DNA of 64,000 nucleotides from Rhizobiaceae bacterium MnEN-MB40S (GTDB taxonomy: Bacteria; Pseudomonadota; Alphaproteobacteria; Rhizobiales; Rhizobiaceae), in assembly GCA_024343425.1 (NCBI GenBank), contig BRLC01000002.1, positions 186,001-250,000 of the forward strand, written 5' to 3'. Shown in pieces: positions 51,102 through 58,968 of the stretch. Each line of letters opens with the position of its first letter. Position 1 is the first letter of the stretch. The notes beneath the pieces were generated by a model. It ran no database searches. It had not been told where the DNA came from and saw nothing but the letters and a program-made list of their open reading frames with translations. The translations under genes and the position numbers were made by a program.

Positions 51102-52556
51102 CTAACTTTCCTCCGGCAGGGGCGGCAGTTCGGATTTCCGCACCTTTCCGGCGCTGTTGCGCGGCAGTTCGGCAAGCCGGATCAGATCGCGCGGGATCTT
51201 GTAAGGCGCGAGCCTTTCGCGGCACCAGGCGACAAGGTCCTCGTCGGATATGTCACGGGAGAGCACGACAAATGCGGCCACTTCCTGGCCCATGATCTTT
51301 GAAGCCCGACCGACGACCGCGGCCTCGGCGACATCGGGATGCGACTGGAGCACGGACTCGATCTCGGCCGGATGGATGTTCACCCCTCCCCGGATGATCA
51401 TGTCCTTGGCCCGCCCCCGCAGAAAGACGTAGCCTTCCTCGTTGATCTCCGCGAGATCGCCCGGATAGAACCATCCGTGCCGAAAGGCCGATTTTTCCAT
51501 CGCCTCCTCCCGATAGAAACCGTCCGCCACGCCTGGCCCGCGATAGCGCAGGTGACCGATCGCGCCGGCAGGAAGCGGCTTGTCGTCTTCATCGACCACC
51601 TCCACCTCGACCGCGAAAACAGGCAGGCCGACCGAATCCGGATAGCGCCGCTGCGTAGCGGCGTCCGAATAGGATACGCCGCCGCCTTCAGTCGAGGCGT
51701 AATATTCCACAAAATTTTCACAGAGGCGCGCGCCGATCTCATGTCGTTCGTCGCCGGTCAGTGGCGCGCCGCTCGACAGGAGAAGGCGCAGCCGCTTCAT
51801 CGATGCGGTTGCTTCGCTTGGCAGATCCAGCAGCTTGCGCAATTGCGCCGGCACCAAAAAGATGCTCGTCGCATCAACGCGGGCGATCTCGCCCGGCAAA
51901 TCGGCGACATCAAAAGGCGGAGGATACAGCACCACGGTTCCGCCGCTGAAGAGCACGGACATGGAGAAAGTGCGGCCACCGCCGAAATAGAGCGGCGTCG
52001 CCGAGACATAACGATCCGTGCTGTTGAGCCCGAAATTGATCCAGTGCGTCCAGAACCGGCGCAGCATATGCCGATGGTCGATTCTCGGCCCTTTCGGCCT
52101 GCCGGTCGTGCCGGAGGAAAGCGACAGGAGCAGCGGCAAGGCACCGTCGGGCGATGCCACTATTTCCCCCTCGCCCTGCGAGGCGGCAGCCAGGTCTGCC
52201 ATAGTCCGGACAGCGACATCCGGAATGTCCTGTTGATCGTCTTCACAGAAAACCGCCGCCGCTTCGAAATGCTTCGCAACGCTCTTCTTTTCCGCAATCG
52301 TCCAGCGCCAGTCGATCGGCAGCGTGACAACGCCGGCGCGCGCGAATGCAAACAGCAGAACCAGGTGATCGGGAGTGTCGCGCAGGCAGAGCCCGACGAC
52401 ATCGCCGCGCTTGACGCCCAGGGCCGCCAGACCCGCTGCGGCGTTGCGCACACGCTCTGCAAATTCTCCATGAGTGACCGTCAGATCGCCGGCGATGACC
52501 GCCGGGTGCAGCGGTCGCGCGCGGGCGTGGATTTCAAGCGCCTCGGCGAGATTCAC
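51102..52556 (-). CDS. AMP-forming acyl-CoA synthetase (ANL superfamily)
   Basis: The product is 484 residues. The P-loop is SLSSGTTGRPKGPRID, the adenylate motif is YYASTEGG, and the hinge/C-terminal motif is FYPGDLAEINEEGYVFLRGRAKDMIIRGGVNIHPAEIE, with the catalytic Lys in NSAGKVRK. It should convert a carboxylic acid to its CoA thioester. It overlaps the A4 stop by 4 bp and is followed by a serine hydrolase. Confidence 0.9.
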   Translation of the reverse strand: MNLAEALEIHARARPLHPAVIAGDLTVTHGEFAERVRNAAAGLAALGVKRGDVVGLCLRDTPDHLVLLFAFARAGVVTLPIDWRWTIAEKKSVAKHFEAAAVFCEDDQQDIPDVAVRTMADLAAASQGEGEIVASPDGALPLLLSLSSGTTGRPKGPRIDHRHMLRRFWTHWINFGLNSTDRYVSATPLYFGGGRTFSMSVLFSGGTVVLYPPPFDVADLPGEIARVDATSIFLVPAQLRKLLDLPSEATASMKRLRLLLSSGAPLTGDERHEIGARLCENFVEYYASTEGGGVSYSDAATQRRYPDSVGLPVFAVEVEVVDEDDKPLPAGAIGHLRYRGPGVADGFYREEAMEKSAFRHGWFYPGDLAEINEEGYVFLRGRAKDMIIRGGVNIHPAEIESVLQSHPDVAEAAVVGRASKIMGQEVAAFVVLSRDISDEDLVAWCRERLAPYKIPRDLIRLAELPRNSAGKVRKSELPPLPEES

Positions 52557-53425
52557 GATGCGCCGTCCAGATTGTAGATTCGCAGCACATTGTCGCGCAG
52601 GAACTTGCGTCGCGGCCCCGGACGCAGGTCGAGATCATCGATCTGCTTCATAGTCTTTGCGAAATCGAGCACCGGGAAATCCGTCCCGAAGATTACCTTG
52701 TCCTGACCGTAGGTGTTTATGTACTGGACGAAATTCGCCGGCCAGTAGGCGGGCGCGTGCGCATCCGAACCGATGAACACATTCTCGTGCTTCCACGCCA
52801 TGGCGATCATCTCGTCCGTCCATGGTATACCGACGTGGATGCCGATGAGCTTGAGTTCCGGGAAATCGCAGGCGACAGTATCGAAGGTGATCGGGCGTCC
52901 TACGCTGCGACGCGGGTAGCGGCGATCGTAGATCAGCGACTGGCCGACCTGCAACTGGATCGGAACACCGAGCTCGACGCATTTTGCGTAGAACGGATAG
53001 TAGCGGGCGTGATCCGGCGCAAGCTCGAACCAGTGCGGGTAGCTGTGCGCGCCGATGAACCCGTATTCGCGCACCGCGCGTTCCAGTTCCCGAACGCCGG
53101 CCATGCCCTCGGTCGGATCGACGCCCGCGAGACCCAGAAACCGGTCCGGATATTTCTGCACCGCATCCGCCACGAGCCCGTATGGCACGTGGTAGCAGGA
53201 CGGATGGCCGAGCGTCCCGACCTTGGCCGCAATCAGGAAAGACCGCTCTATGCCGGCCTCGTCCATGCGCCCGATCATCTCTTCAAGCGACACGCCTTCA
53301 AACGATGCCTGATCGACCTTGACCTTGCGCCTGTAGAATTCTTCCCGGTCCGGACGCCCGCTCAGGGCCTCCTTTGTCCAGATGTTGACTACGGCGTCGA
53401 TTGCGAGAAAGTCCGGCGAGTCCAC
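52553..53425 (-). CDS. Amidohydrolase-fold protein (PF04909-like), paralogue A4, metal site degenerate
   Basis: A GTG at 53425 with GGAGG four bases upstream gives 290 residues. Barrel markers are GFIGAHSYPHWFE, LIGIHVGIPWTDE and VIFGTDFP. The metal motif is replaced by IDAVVN (Val12, Asn14) and the HxG His by Gln (IQLQVGQ). It is the nearest paralogue of A2, sharing AWKHENVFIGSDAH. First gene of an operon with a CoA ligase and a serine hydrolase; operators lie directly upstream. Confidence 0.82.
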   Translation of the reverse strand: MDSPDFLAIDAVVNIWTKEALSGRPDREEFYRRKVKVDQASFEGVSLEEMIGRMDEAGIERSFLIAAKVGTLGHPSCYHVPYGLVADAVQKYPDRFLGLAGVDPTEGMAGVRELERAVREYGFIGAHSYPHWFELAPDHARYYPFYAKCVELGVPIQLQVGQSLIYDRRYPRRSVGRPITFDTVACDFPELKLIGIHVGIPWTDEMIAMAWKHENVFIGSDAHAPAYWPANFVQYINTYGQDKVIFGTDFPVLDFAKTMKQIDDLDLRPGPRRKFLRDNVLRIYNLDGAS

Positions 53426-53446
53426 GTTGCCTCCAATCAATATTTA

Positions 53447-53471
53447 TAATGTTATATCAATAGATCTATTG
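53447..53471. promoter_or_regulatory. Probable GntR operator plus perfect 14-bp palindrome upstream of A4
   Basis: TAATGTTATATCAATA (53447-53462) matches the nitrilase-promoter site at 15 of 16 positions. It overlaps CAATAGATCTATTG (53458-53471), a perfect 14-bp palindrome built from the same CAATA/TATTG half-sites. Confidence 0.6.
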
Positions 53472-53643
53472 TGAGGCAATCTGCGCATTGCTCTCAATGC
53501 GCAGCTGCGCCAGCGATGGCGTTGGAGCCGAATTATGGATGTATTCTCGAGCTATGGACAGGAATTCTTCCCTGTCGATGGGCGTTGCGCTGAACGCCAT
53601 CAAAATCAATTTACAGATTATGTCCGGGAAGCTGCGATCGCTG

Positions 53644-54270
53644 CTATTCGGCGGCCGCCATATCGCCTGACGCTCCGATCGGGTGATGAACGATTTCGGT
53701 GCCCAATACAACGAGATATTCGCGTATGAAGGCGGCGAGCGCCGTCCAGCCCTCGGCTGTCACAAGATTGCCATCCCGCAGGGCCTCCTTGCCTCCTATC
53801 GGGACATAGGTGGCGTCGGTCAGAGCGATCTCCGGTTCCGTGGTGAACAAACCGGAGATCCGCTTGCCGGCGATGACCTCCGGCACGGCGACCAGCACCT
53901 GCACGCCATGACAGATTGCCGCGATCGGTTTTCCGTCCCGGTGGAACTCGCGGACGATCTCCCGAACCCGCTCATAGGTGCGGATATATTCCGGCCCGCG
54001 ACCACCGGCTATATATACGGAATCATATCTTTCGGTTGTTGTTGCGTCGAAGTCCTGCGTCACCTCGATCGCATGCCCCTTGTGCTCCGTCCAGGTCATG
54101 ATACCCGGTGCGAAGTCGTGGACGCTGGTGGTCACGCGATCGCCCTTCCTGGTCTCCGGACAAATGATATCGACCGTATGGCCCAGGGCCTCCAGCGCCT
54201 GTTGCACGACGAAGATTTCGTATTCCTCCGAATACTCGCCAATCAGCATGAGTATGCGTTTGCCGTCCAT
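53644..54270 (-). CDS. DJ-1/PfpI family protein
   Basis: The product is 208 residues. It has the flavodoxin-like DJ-1/PfpI fold: KRILMLIGEYSEEYE at the N-terminus with Glu, SVYIAGGRGPEY, and the nucleophile elbow PIAAICHGVQVLV with the reactive Cys. Members act as proteases, glyoxalases, deglycases or hydratases. It closes the five-gene operon that starts with the Tm-1-like gene, 48 bp after the M24 gene. Confidence 0.88.
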   Translation of the reverse strand: MDGKRILMLIGEYSEEYEIFVVQQALEALGHTVDIICPETRKGDRVTTSVHDFAPGIMTWTEHKGHAIEVTQDFDATTTERYDSVYIAGGRGPEYIRTYERVREIVREFHRDGKPIAAICHGVQVLVAVPEVIAGKRISGLFTTEPEIALTDATYVPIGGKEALRDGNLVTAEGWTALAAFIREYLVVLGTEIVHHPIGASGDMAAAE

Positions 54271-54318
54271 GATACTCTCCTCCCTTGAACTTTTATGCGT
54301 GGAAAGCGGTCGCTTTGC

Positions 54319-55497
54319 TCACGCCGTATCGCCGCGGTTCCATCCACGGCCTTCGCTCCCATAGAGCTCGAAACCATCCTCCGTGACCGCCAGCGTATCC
54401 TCGAGCTTGATGAAGCCACGGCGCGGATGCTGCATCGTCGTTTCGACCGACAGGACCATGCCGGCCTTCAAAGGCTGGTCGGCGTCGACACCCTGATAGG
54501 TGACGGGATGGTTCGTCATCAAAAACGGTGCCTCATGGGTTATGACACCCATTCCGTGGGCGAAGAAATCGGTACATTCCCGGTTGGGCTGCTGCGCCAG
54601 CGCCTGCTGTCCGGCTTCAATCAGGTCACCGCCAAGGGCCCCTGCGCGCACCTTCGAGAACGCCGCCCTCTGAACGGTCTCGACTTCCTCCAGAAGGTCT
54701 ACCAGCTCCGCGTCCGGTTCGCCGAGAACGCCCATGCGACAGATATCGCCGATATAACCGTGGAGATTGCCGCCGGAATCGATGGACAGGACCTCGCCCT
54801 GCGCCCATGACTGGCCGGACGCCGCCCGGTTGTGAGAGGCGCCGAGCGTCAACAGACAGTATTCGAACTGCAATCCGCGCCCGGTCTCCTCCTGACGCAG
54901 TCTCTCGATGATCTCATGCTTGGTCGACCCTTCCCGAGACGCTGCAATGGTCGCCTGCATGGATTTGCCAATACGCTCCGAGGCGTCCTTCAACAAAGCG
55001 AGTTCGGCTGGCGTCTTCACAGCCCGCAACCTTTCGAGAACGCCGCAGGCGTCCACAAGCGGCGCGTTGGAATAGGCCGCTTCCAGATTTCTGGCGGCGT
55101 CAATCGGCAAAAACCCGGGCTCGACGCCGATCCTCGGCGAGGCGGGCGCCGCCGACTTCAAATGGCGGATCGCATCGGCCATTGCGTCAGTCGACCCCCA
55201 AGCGACCGGCTTGAAATTCGGTGTCCAGAACGGGTTGTTGACGTGCTCCATCCCCTCCATCCGGTTGGCGATGTATGCCGTTTTTTCCGGCGCTCCCCTG
55301 ACATAAACGATTATGGGGAGGTAGCGGCTGTGCCCGATGGCGTCCATCGCCGAAAAGAAAATGAATTTGTAGCCCCCCAGCAGATACTGGACATTGTGCT
55401 TCGACGTGGCGAGGAGCACGTCGATACCAGCCTCCTCCATGAGATCGTCGAGATGGGCGAAGTCGTAGGGCAAAGCTTCAGTGTTTATCGCATCCAT
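54319..55497 (-). CDS. M24-family metallohydrolase (creatinase/Xaa-Pro aminopeptidase-like)
   Basis: The product is 392 residues: an N-terminal creatinase-type domain and a pita-bread catalytic domain. All five metal ligands are present: Asp240 (SIDSGG), Asp251 (IGDICR), His314 (FFAHGMG), Glu352 (SVETTM) and Glu366 (KLEDTL). It is therefore likely a dinuclear metal enzyme such as an aminopeptidase P or proline dipeptidase-like hydrolase rather than the metal-free creatinase. Located between the cupin and DJ-1 genes. Confidence 0.88.
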   Translation of the reverse strand: MDAINTEALPYDFAHLDDLMEEAGIDVLLATSKHNVQYLLGGYKFIFFSAMDAIGHSRYLPIIVYVRGAPEKTAYIANRMEGMEHVNNPFWTPNFKPVAWGSTDAMADAIRHLKSAAPASPRIGVEPGFLPIDAARNLEAAYSNAPLVDACGVLERLRAVKTPAELALLKDASERIGKSMQATIAASREGSTKHEIIERLRQEETGRGLQFEYCLLTLGASHNRAASGQSWAQGEVLSIDSGGNLHGYIGDICRMGVLGEPDAELVDLLEEVETVQRAAFSKVRAGALGGDLIEAGQQALAQQPNRECTDFFAHGMGVITHEAPFLMTNHPVTYQGVDADQPLKAGMVLSVETTMQHPRRGFIKLEDTLAVTEDGFELYGSEGRGWNRGDTA

Positions 55498-55500
55498 GGT

Positions 55501-55917
55501 TTACCCCTCCGCTGGAATAAGGTGGAAATCCGGCATTTCCTTCAACAGCTCTTCAGGACCCGCGGGCGAGTAAACCACGAAAATCTGCATCTCTTGCGAA
55601 CCGGTGTTGAGCGTCGAATGGAATCGGCTCTCGGGAATGAACACCGAACAGCCGGCAGCGACCGTTTCGGTATGCGGATTGCCCGCCTCATCCTCGACCA
55701 TCTGTTCGCCCTCTCCCTTGAGGATGAAGATGATTTCCTCTGAGCCGGGATGGTTGTGGCGTGCATGTCCCTGCCCCGGCGGCACGGTCACCACGGCCGC
55801 TGAAAACTGCTTCGCATCGTTCACCTTCGGTCCAAGCGTCACGGAGAGCTGTCCCCAGTCGAAACCGTAGGCGTCGACGTCCCCCGGGTATTTGAAAAGA
55901 TCATTCACGTCCGTCAT
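55501..55917 (-). CDS. Small cupin protein
   Basis: The ATG at 55917, with GGAGG 6 bases upstream, gives 138 residues. One cupin domain: GHARHNHPGSEEIIFILKGEGEQ (HxH...E motif 1) and SVFIPESRFHSTLNTG (motif 2 with Pro and His), so a metal site is likely. Such proteins can be isomerases, dioxygenases or ligand-binding accessory proteins. It lies between the PEP-hydrolase-like and M24 genes, 2 bp from the former and 3 bp from the latter. Confidence 0.85.
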   Translation of the reverse strand: MTDVNDLFKYPGDVDAYGFDWGQLSVTLGPKVNDAKQFSAAVVTVPPGQGHARHNHPGSEEIIFILKGEGEQMVEDEAGNPHTETVAAGCSVFIPESRFHSTLNTGSQEMQIFVVYSPAGPEELLKEMPDFHLIPAEG

Positions 55918-55919
55918 TC

Positions 55920-56759
55920 TCATCCTCCCTTCACATTGACCGCCTTGAAGGCGCGTATCTGGTCGGCGATCGCCCGTTCAGCCGGCAGACGCTCGGCCGA
56001 TGATGCGCCATAGAAGCCGTGGATCCGGTCTGCATGTGAAAGCACATAGGCCGCGTCCTCCGGCATCGAAATCGGGCCGCCATGGCATAGCAGAATGACA
56101 TCCTCGCGAATGCTCCGCGCGGCCCTGGCGATCTCGTCAATTTCCGAAACACACTGGTCCAGGCTCTTGGCCGACGTGGCGCCGATGGCGCCGCCCGTCG
56201 TCACGCCCATATGCGCGACCACTATGTCCGCTCCGGCCTTCGTCATCGCGACGGCCTCGTCGGCGTTGAAGACATACGGCGTCGTCAGCATGTCCTGCTC
56301 GTGCGCCAACGCGATCATGTCGACCTCAAGGCCAAAACCCATGCCGGTCTCCTCGAAGCTTTGCCGCATCGCGCCGTCGAAAAGGCCGACCGTCGGGAAA
56401 TTCTGCACACCGGAGAAACCCATATCCTTCAGTTCTTTGAGAAACTGCGGCATGAGGATGAACGGATCGGTGCCGTTGACGCCGGCAAGGACAGGCGTGC
56501 GCTTGACGACCGGCAGGACTTCGAGGGCCATTTCCTTCACGATTTCATTGGCGTTGCCGTAGGCGAGCAGACCGGCGGCGGAGCCCCGGCCAGCCATTCG
56601 ATATCGGCCTGAATTGTATATGATGATCAGGTCGATGCCCCCGGCTTCCTCGGACTTGGCCGACAGACCGGCGCCTGCGCCGCCGCCGATAATCGGCACG
56701 CCCTCCCCGATCATCGACCGGAAGCGTTCAAGGATGGTCTTTCGTGAGATCGCGGTCAT
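55920..56759 (-). CDS. PEP-hydrolase-like TIM-barrel protein (Tm-1 C-terminal domain family)
   Basis: The product is 279 residues. The sequence [41 protein letters not shown] is characteristic of the PF09370 TIM-barrel family. Its start shares one base with the Tm-1-like stop (TGATG). In plant Tm-1 the same two domains are fused in one protein, so here the pair is probably a split two-subunit enzyme. Activity is unknown; the phosphoenolpyruvate-hydrolase label comes from family naming only. Confidence 0.85.
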   Translation of the reverse strand: MTAISRKTILERFRSMIGEGVPIIGGGAGAGLSAKSEEAGGIDLIIIYNSGRYRMAGRGSAAGLLAYGNANEIVKEMALEVLPVVKRTPVLAGVNGTDPFILMPQFLKELKDMGFSGVQNFPTVGLFDGAMRQSFEETGMGFGLEVDMIALAHEQDMLTTPYVFNADEAVAMTKAGADIVVAHMGVTTGGAIGATSAKSLDQCVSEIDEIARAARSIREDVILLCHGGPISMPEDAAYVLSHADRIHGFYGASSAERLPAERAIADQIRAFKAVNVKGG

Positions 56760-57955
56760 CAGGTCTCCATCAGCGTCTGAAATATTTCGGCTGCCGCATC
56801 GGCAAATTCCGGGTCATTGATGTGGCAAGGCAGGAAAACCAGTCGGCTCTGATCATCGATGCCTTCGCGAATAGCGTCGAACAGGGCGGCGTCGGCTGAC
56901 GGGTCCCAGAACTCGCCGCCTTCGATATCGAGCCCCGACACGCCCTTTTCAGGCAGCAGCAGCCGCACAGGACCACCGCATCTATTGAGCTTGCTGGCGA
57001 TCCAGCGGCCCATTTCCGCGTTTTCCGACGGCGTTGTCCGCATCAGGGTGACGTTGGGATTGTGTCGGTAGAACTTCCTGTCGCGATATCGCTCCGGAAT
57101 GGTTTCCGGAGCCCAGAAATTCACCATGTCCAGAGCGCCAACCGAACCGACCCAGGGGGCGCCGGTTCGCGCCACGACATCCAGGCGGTCCGGGTCTGCA
57201 GCGAGGACACCGCCGAAGAGCAGATCGGCAATCTCGGTCGTGGTTATGTCGACCAGACCTGAAATGAACCCCTGCTCAAGCAGTCGCTCCATGGACCGTC
57301 CGCCGGTTCCAGTCGCATGGAATACCAGACAGTCGTATCGCGAACCCAGCCGATCCGTAATCGCGTCCACGCAAGGTGTGGTCACCCCGAACATCGTCAG
57401 ACCGATCGCGAGCTTTTCGTCAACGATCTCCGCAGGCGGAGAATCCACCGCTCCGACGAGCGCATGCGCCGCATTCGACAGAATCACCCGGCTCAAGCGG
57501 TTCAACCCGGCAATATCGGTGACCGAGGGAACCATGACGATATCGGAAACACCGATGTATGGCGCCACATCGCCGGAGGCAAGCGTGGAAACCATGAATT
57601 TCGGGACGCCGTAAGGCAGTTCCCGCATGCCCGAGCAGGCAATGGAGGTTCCGCCGCCGCCGCCGACCGAGATGATCCCGGCAATCTGTCCGGCATGACG
57701 CCGGCACCATTCCGCGAATGCGGCTCCCATCCCCGATACGGCGGTTCCGCGGCCGTCGGCGCCCAATACGGCTTCCTCACCATCAGGATGGAGGGATGCG
57801 ACGTCTTTCGCGCCAATGTCCGTCGGGATCGTCGGGGTTCGTATTCCCAGATCGACGATGACGGCTTCCTGCCCTGCGGCGGCGATGAGATCGCGCAGGT
57901 ATGCAAGCTCTTCTCCTTTGGTGTCGGCTGTGCCGACAACATGAACTACGCGCAA
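56759..57955 (-). CDS. Tm-1-like ATP-binding domain protein (UPF0261)
   Basis: The TTG at 57955 with GAGGAG six bases upstream is chosen; the frame continues further upstream but without a credible start. The 398-residue product begins (M)[19 protein letters not shown] and contains [29 protein letters not shown] and [15 protein letters not shown], the glycine-rich ATP-binding loops of UPF0261/Tm-1-like proteins. In tomato Tm-1 this domain binds ATP and the viral replicase; in bacteria the function is unknown. First gene of the operon, divergent from the TetR gene. Confidence 0.88.
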   Translation of the reverse strand: MRVVHVVGTADTKGEELAYLRDLIAAAGQEAVIVDLGIRTPTIPTDIGAKDVASLHPDGEEAVLGADGRGTAVSGMGAAFAEWCRRHAGQIAGIISVGGGGGTSIACSGMRELPYGVPKFMVSTLASGDVAPYIGVSDIVMVPSVTDIAGLNRLSRVILSNAAHALVGAVDSPPAEIVDEKLAIGLTMFGVTTPCVDAITDRLGSRYDCLVFHATGTGGRSMERLLEQGFISGLVDITTTEIADLLFGGVLAADPDRLDVVARTGAPWVGSVGALDMVNFWAPETIPERYRDRKFYRHNPNVTLMRTTPSENAEMGRWIASKLNRCGGPVRLLLPEKGVSGLDIEGGEFWDPSADAALFDAIREGIDDQSRLVFLPCHINDPEFADAAAEIFQTLMET

Positions 57956-58024
57956 AGCGCACTCCTCCCGGAACCCAGCGGCCATTCTGATTGCGGCCGT
58001 CTGAAAAACCCACTTGACCAAAAA

Positions 58025-58040
58025 TGGGACTGCAGTACCA
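58025..58040. promoter_or_regulatory. Probable TetR operator between the Tm-1-like and tetR genes
   Basis: TGGGACTGCAGTACCA is a near-perfect 16-bp palindrome around ACTGCAGT (one mismatched pair), in the 92-bp gap between the divergent starts. An outer pair TGGGAC (58025-58030) and GTCCCA (58054-58059) adds a second dyad overlapping the tetR start. Confidence 0.5.
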
Positions 58041-58047
58041 TATTGGG

Positions 58048-58668
58048 ATGAATGTCCCACGTCAACGCAACGAAACCGGCGACCATCCGACTGCGCTCAA
58101 GGGCGCGTCGGCGAGAACCTGGGCTCTGATGGTGAACACTGCGAACGATATGATGCAACGCGGTCTTTCTCCCTCGGTCAGCGAAGTGGCGGAAGCCGCG
58201 GGCGTATCGCGGTCGACCGCCTACCGGTATTTTTCGACGCGCGCGGACATGCTTCGCGCGGTGGTGGCGGAAGCGCTTGGTCCGATCCTCGACTGGGACG
58301 ACGGCGCAACGGGACGAGACCGCATCGACTCGCTTTTCTCCACGGCCTTCCCCAGGCTCTACGAGCACGAGGCGACCTTCCGGGCCGCTCTGCGCCAATC
58401 GCTTGAATCCGATGGCGCGGACACCACACTGGGTCGGGGACATCGCCGTCAGCTTCTGGCCAGCGCGATACGCGAGCTCGATCTTCCCGAGGCGCAGAGA
58501 AAACGGCTCAATCAGGCTCTGTCGCTGACTTTCGGCATCGAAGCCATGGTTGTTCTGAAGGACATATGGGGCCTTGACGATGAAGAGGCCCGCGATACAG
58601 CCCTCTGGGCGGCGCAGGCCATGATAACGGCGGCCCAAAGCGACGCGAAAGAGCACGCCGATGTCTGA
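58048..58668 (+). CDS. TetR-family transcriptional regulator
   Basis: The ATG at 58048 gives 206 residues; an ATG at 58024 would put the operator inside the coding region. The helix-turn-helix is SVSEVAEAAGVSRSTAYRYFSTRADMLRAVV, as in TetR proteins, followed by an all-helical ligand domain. It likely represses the divergent Tm-1 operon and itself. It could also affect the ABC importer genes downstream. Confidence 0.85.
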   Translation: MNVPRQRNETGDHPTALKGASARTWALMVNTANDMMQRGLSPSVSEVAEAAGVSRSTAYRYFSTRADMLRAVVAEALGPILDWDDGATGRDRIDSLFSTAFPRLYEHEATFRAALRQSLESDGADTTLGRGHRRQLLASAIRELDLPEAQRKRLNQALSLTFGIEAMVVLKDIWGLDDEEARDTALWAAQAMITAAQSDAKEHADV

Positions 58669-58833
58669 TACCACGCAATCTGGTCTGGCCAGTTTCGGCC
58701 TTTCCAGTAGTATTCCGGGCACGGCCCATGTACCGTCCGGAAACATGGCTGGACTGGCTAGATTGTATATTTTAGAGGAATAACACATCGACTGCCCAAC
58801 ATTTAAAACGTTTGGAAGGATATAAACACCTCC

Positions 58834-58862
58834 TTGACAATCAAGGCAATCTGGTAATACCA
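58834..58862 (+). promoter_or_regulatory. Promoter with overlapping GntR/FadR-like operator, upstream of the sugar-type ABC operon
   Basis: TTGACA (58834-58839) is a consensus -35 box; 17 bp downstream the -10 region (ATACCA, weak) lies inside TGGTAATACCA (58852-58862), a perfect palindrome of the kind bound by FadR/LldR/VanR-type GntR regulators. No such regulator gene is in the window. The rest of the 300-bp gap 58669-58968 shows no gene. Confidence 0.55.
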
Positions 58863-58968
58863 AATTTGTTATCGTAACGGTGACTTTTCCGAAGCGACAG
58901 GCGGTGAGGATGGATTGAAGGTTCTTGGAACCGAGACCGCCATGCAATTAAATTGGGAGGAAATCGAA

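Noticed and set aside
53466-53711. 81-codon minus-strand frame between the DJ-1 and A4 genes
   Set aside because: Part overlaps the DJ-1 gene and the rest has no recognisable domain or good start; could be a remnant but not supported.
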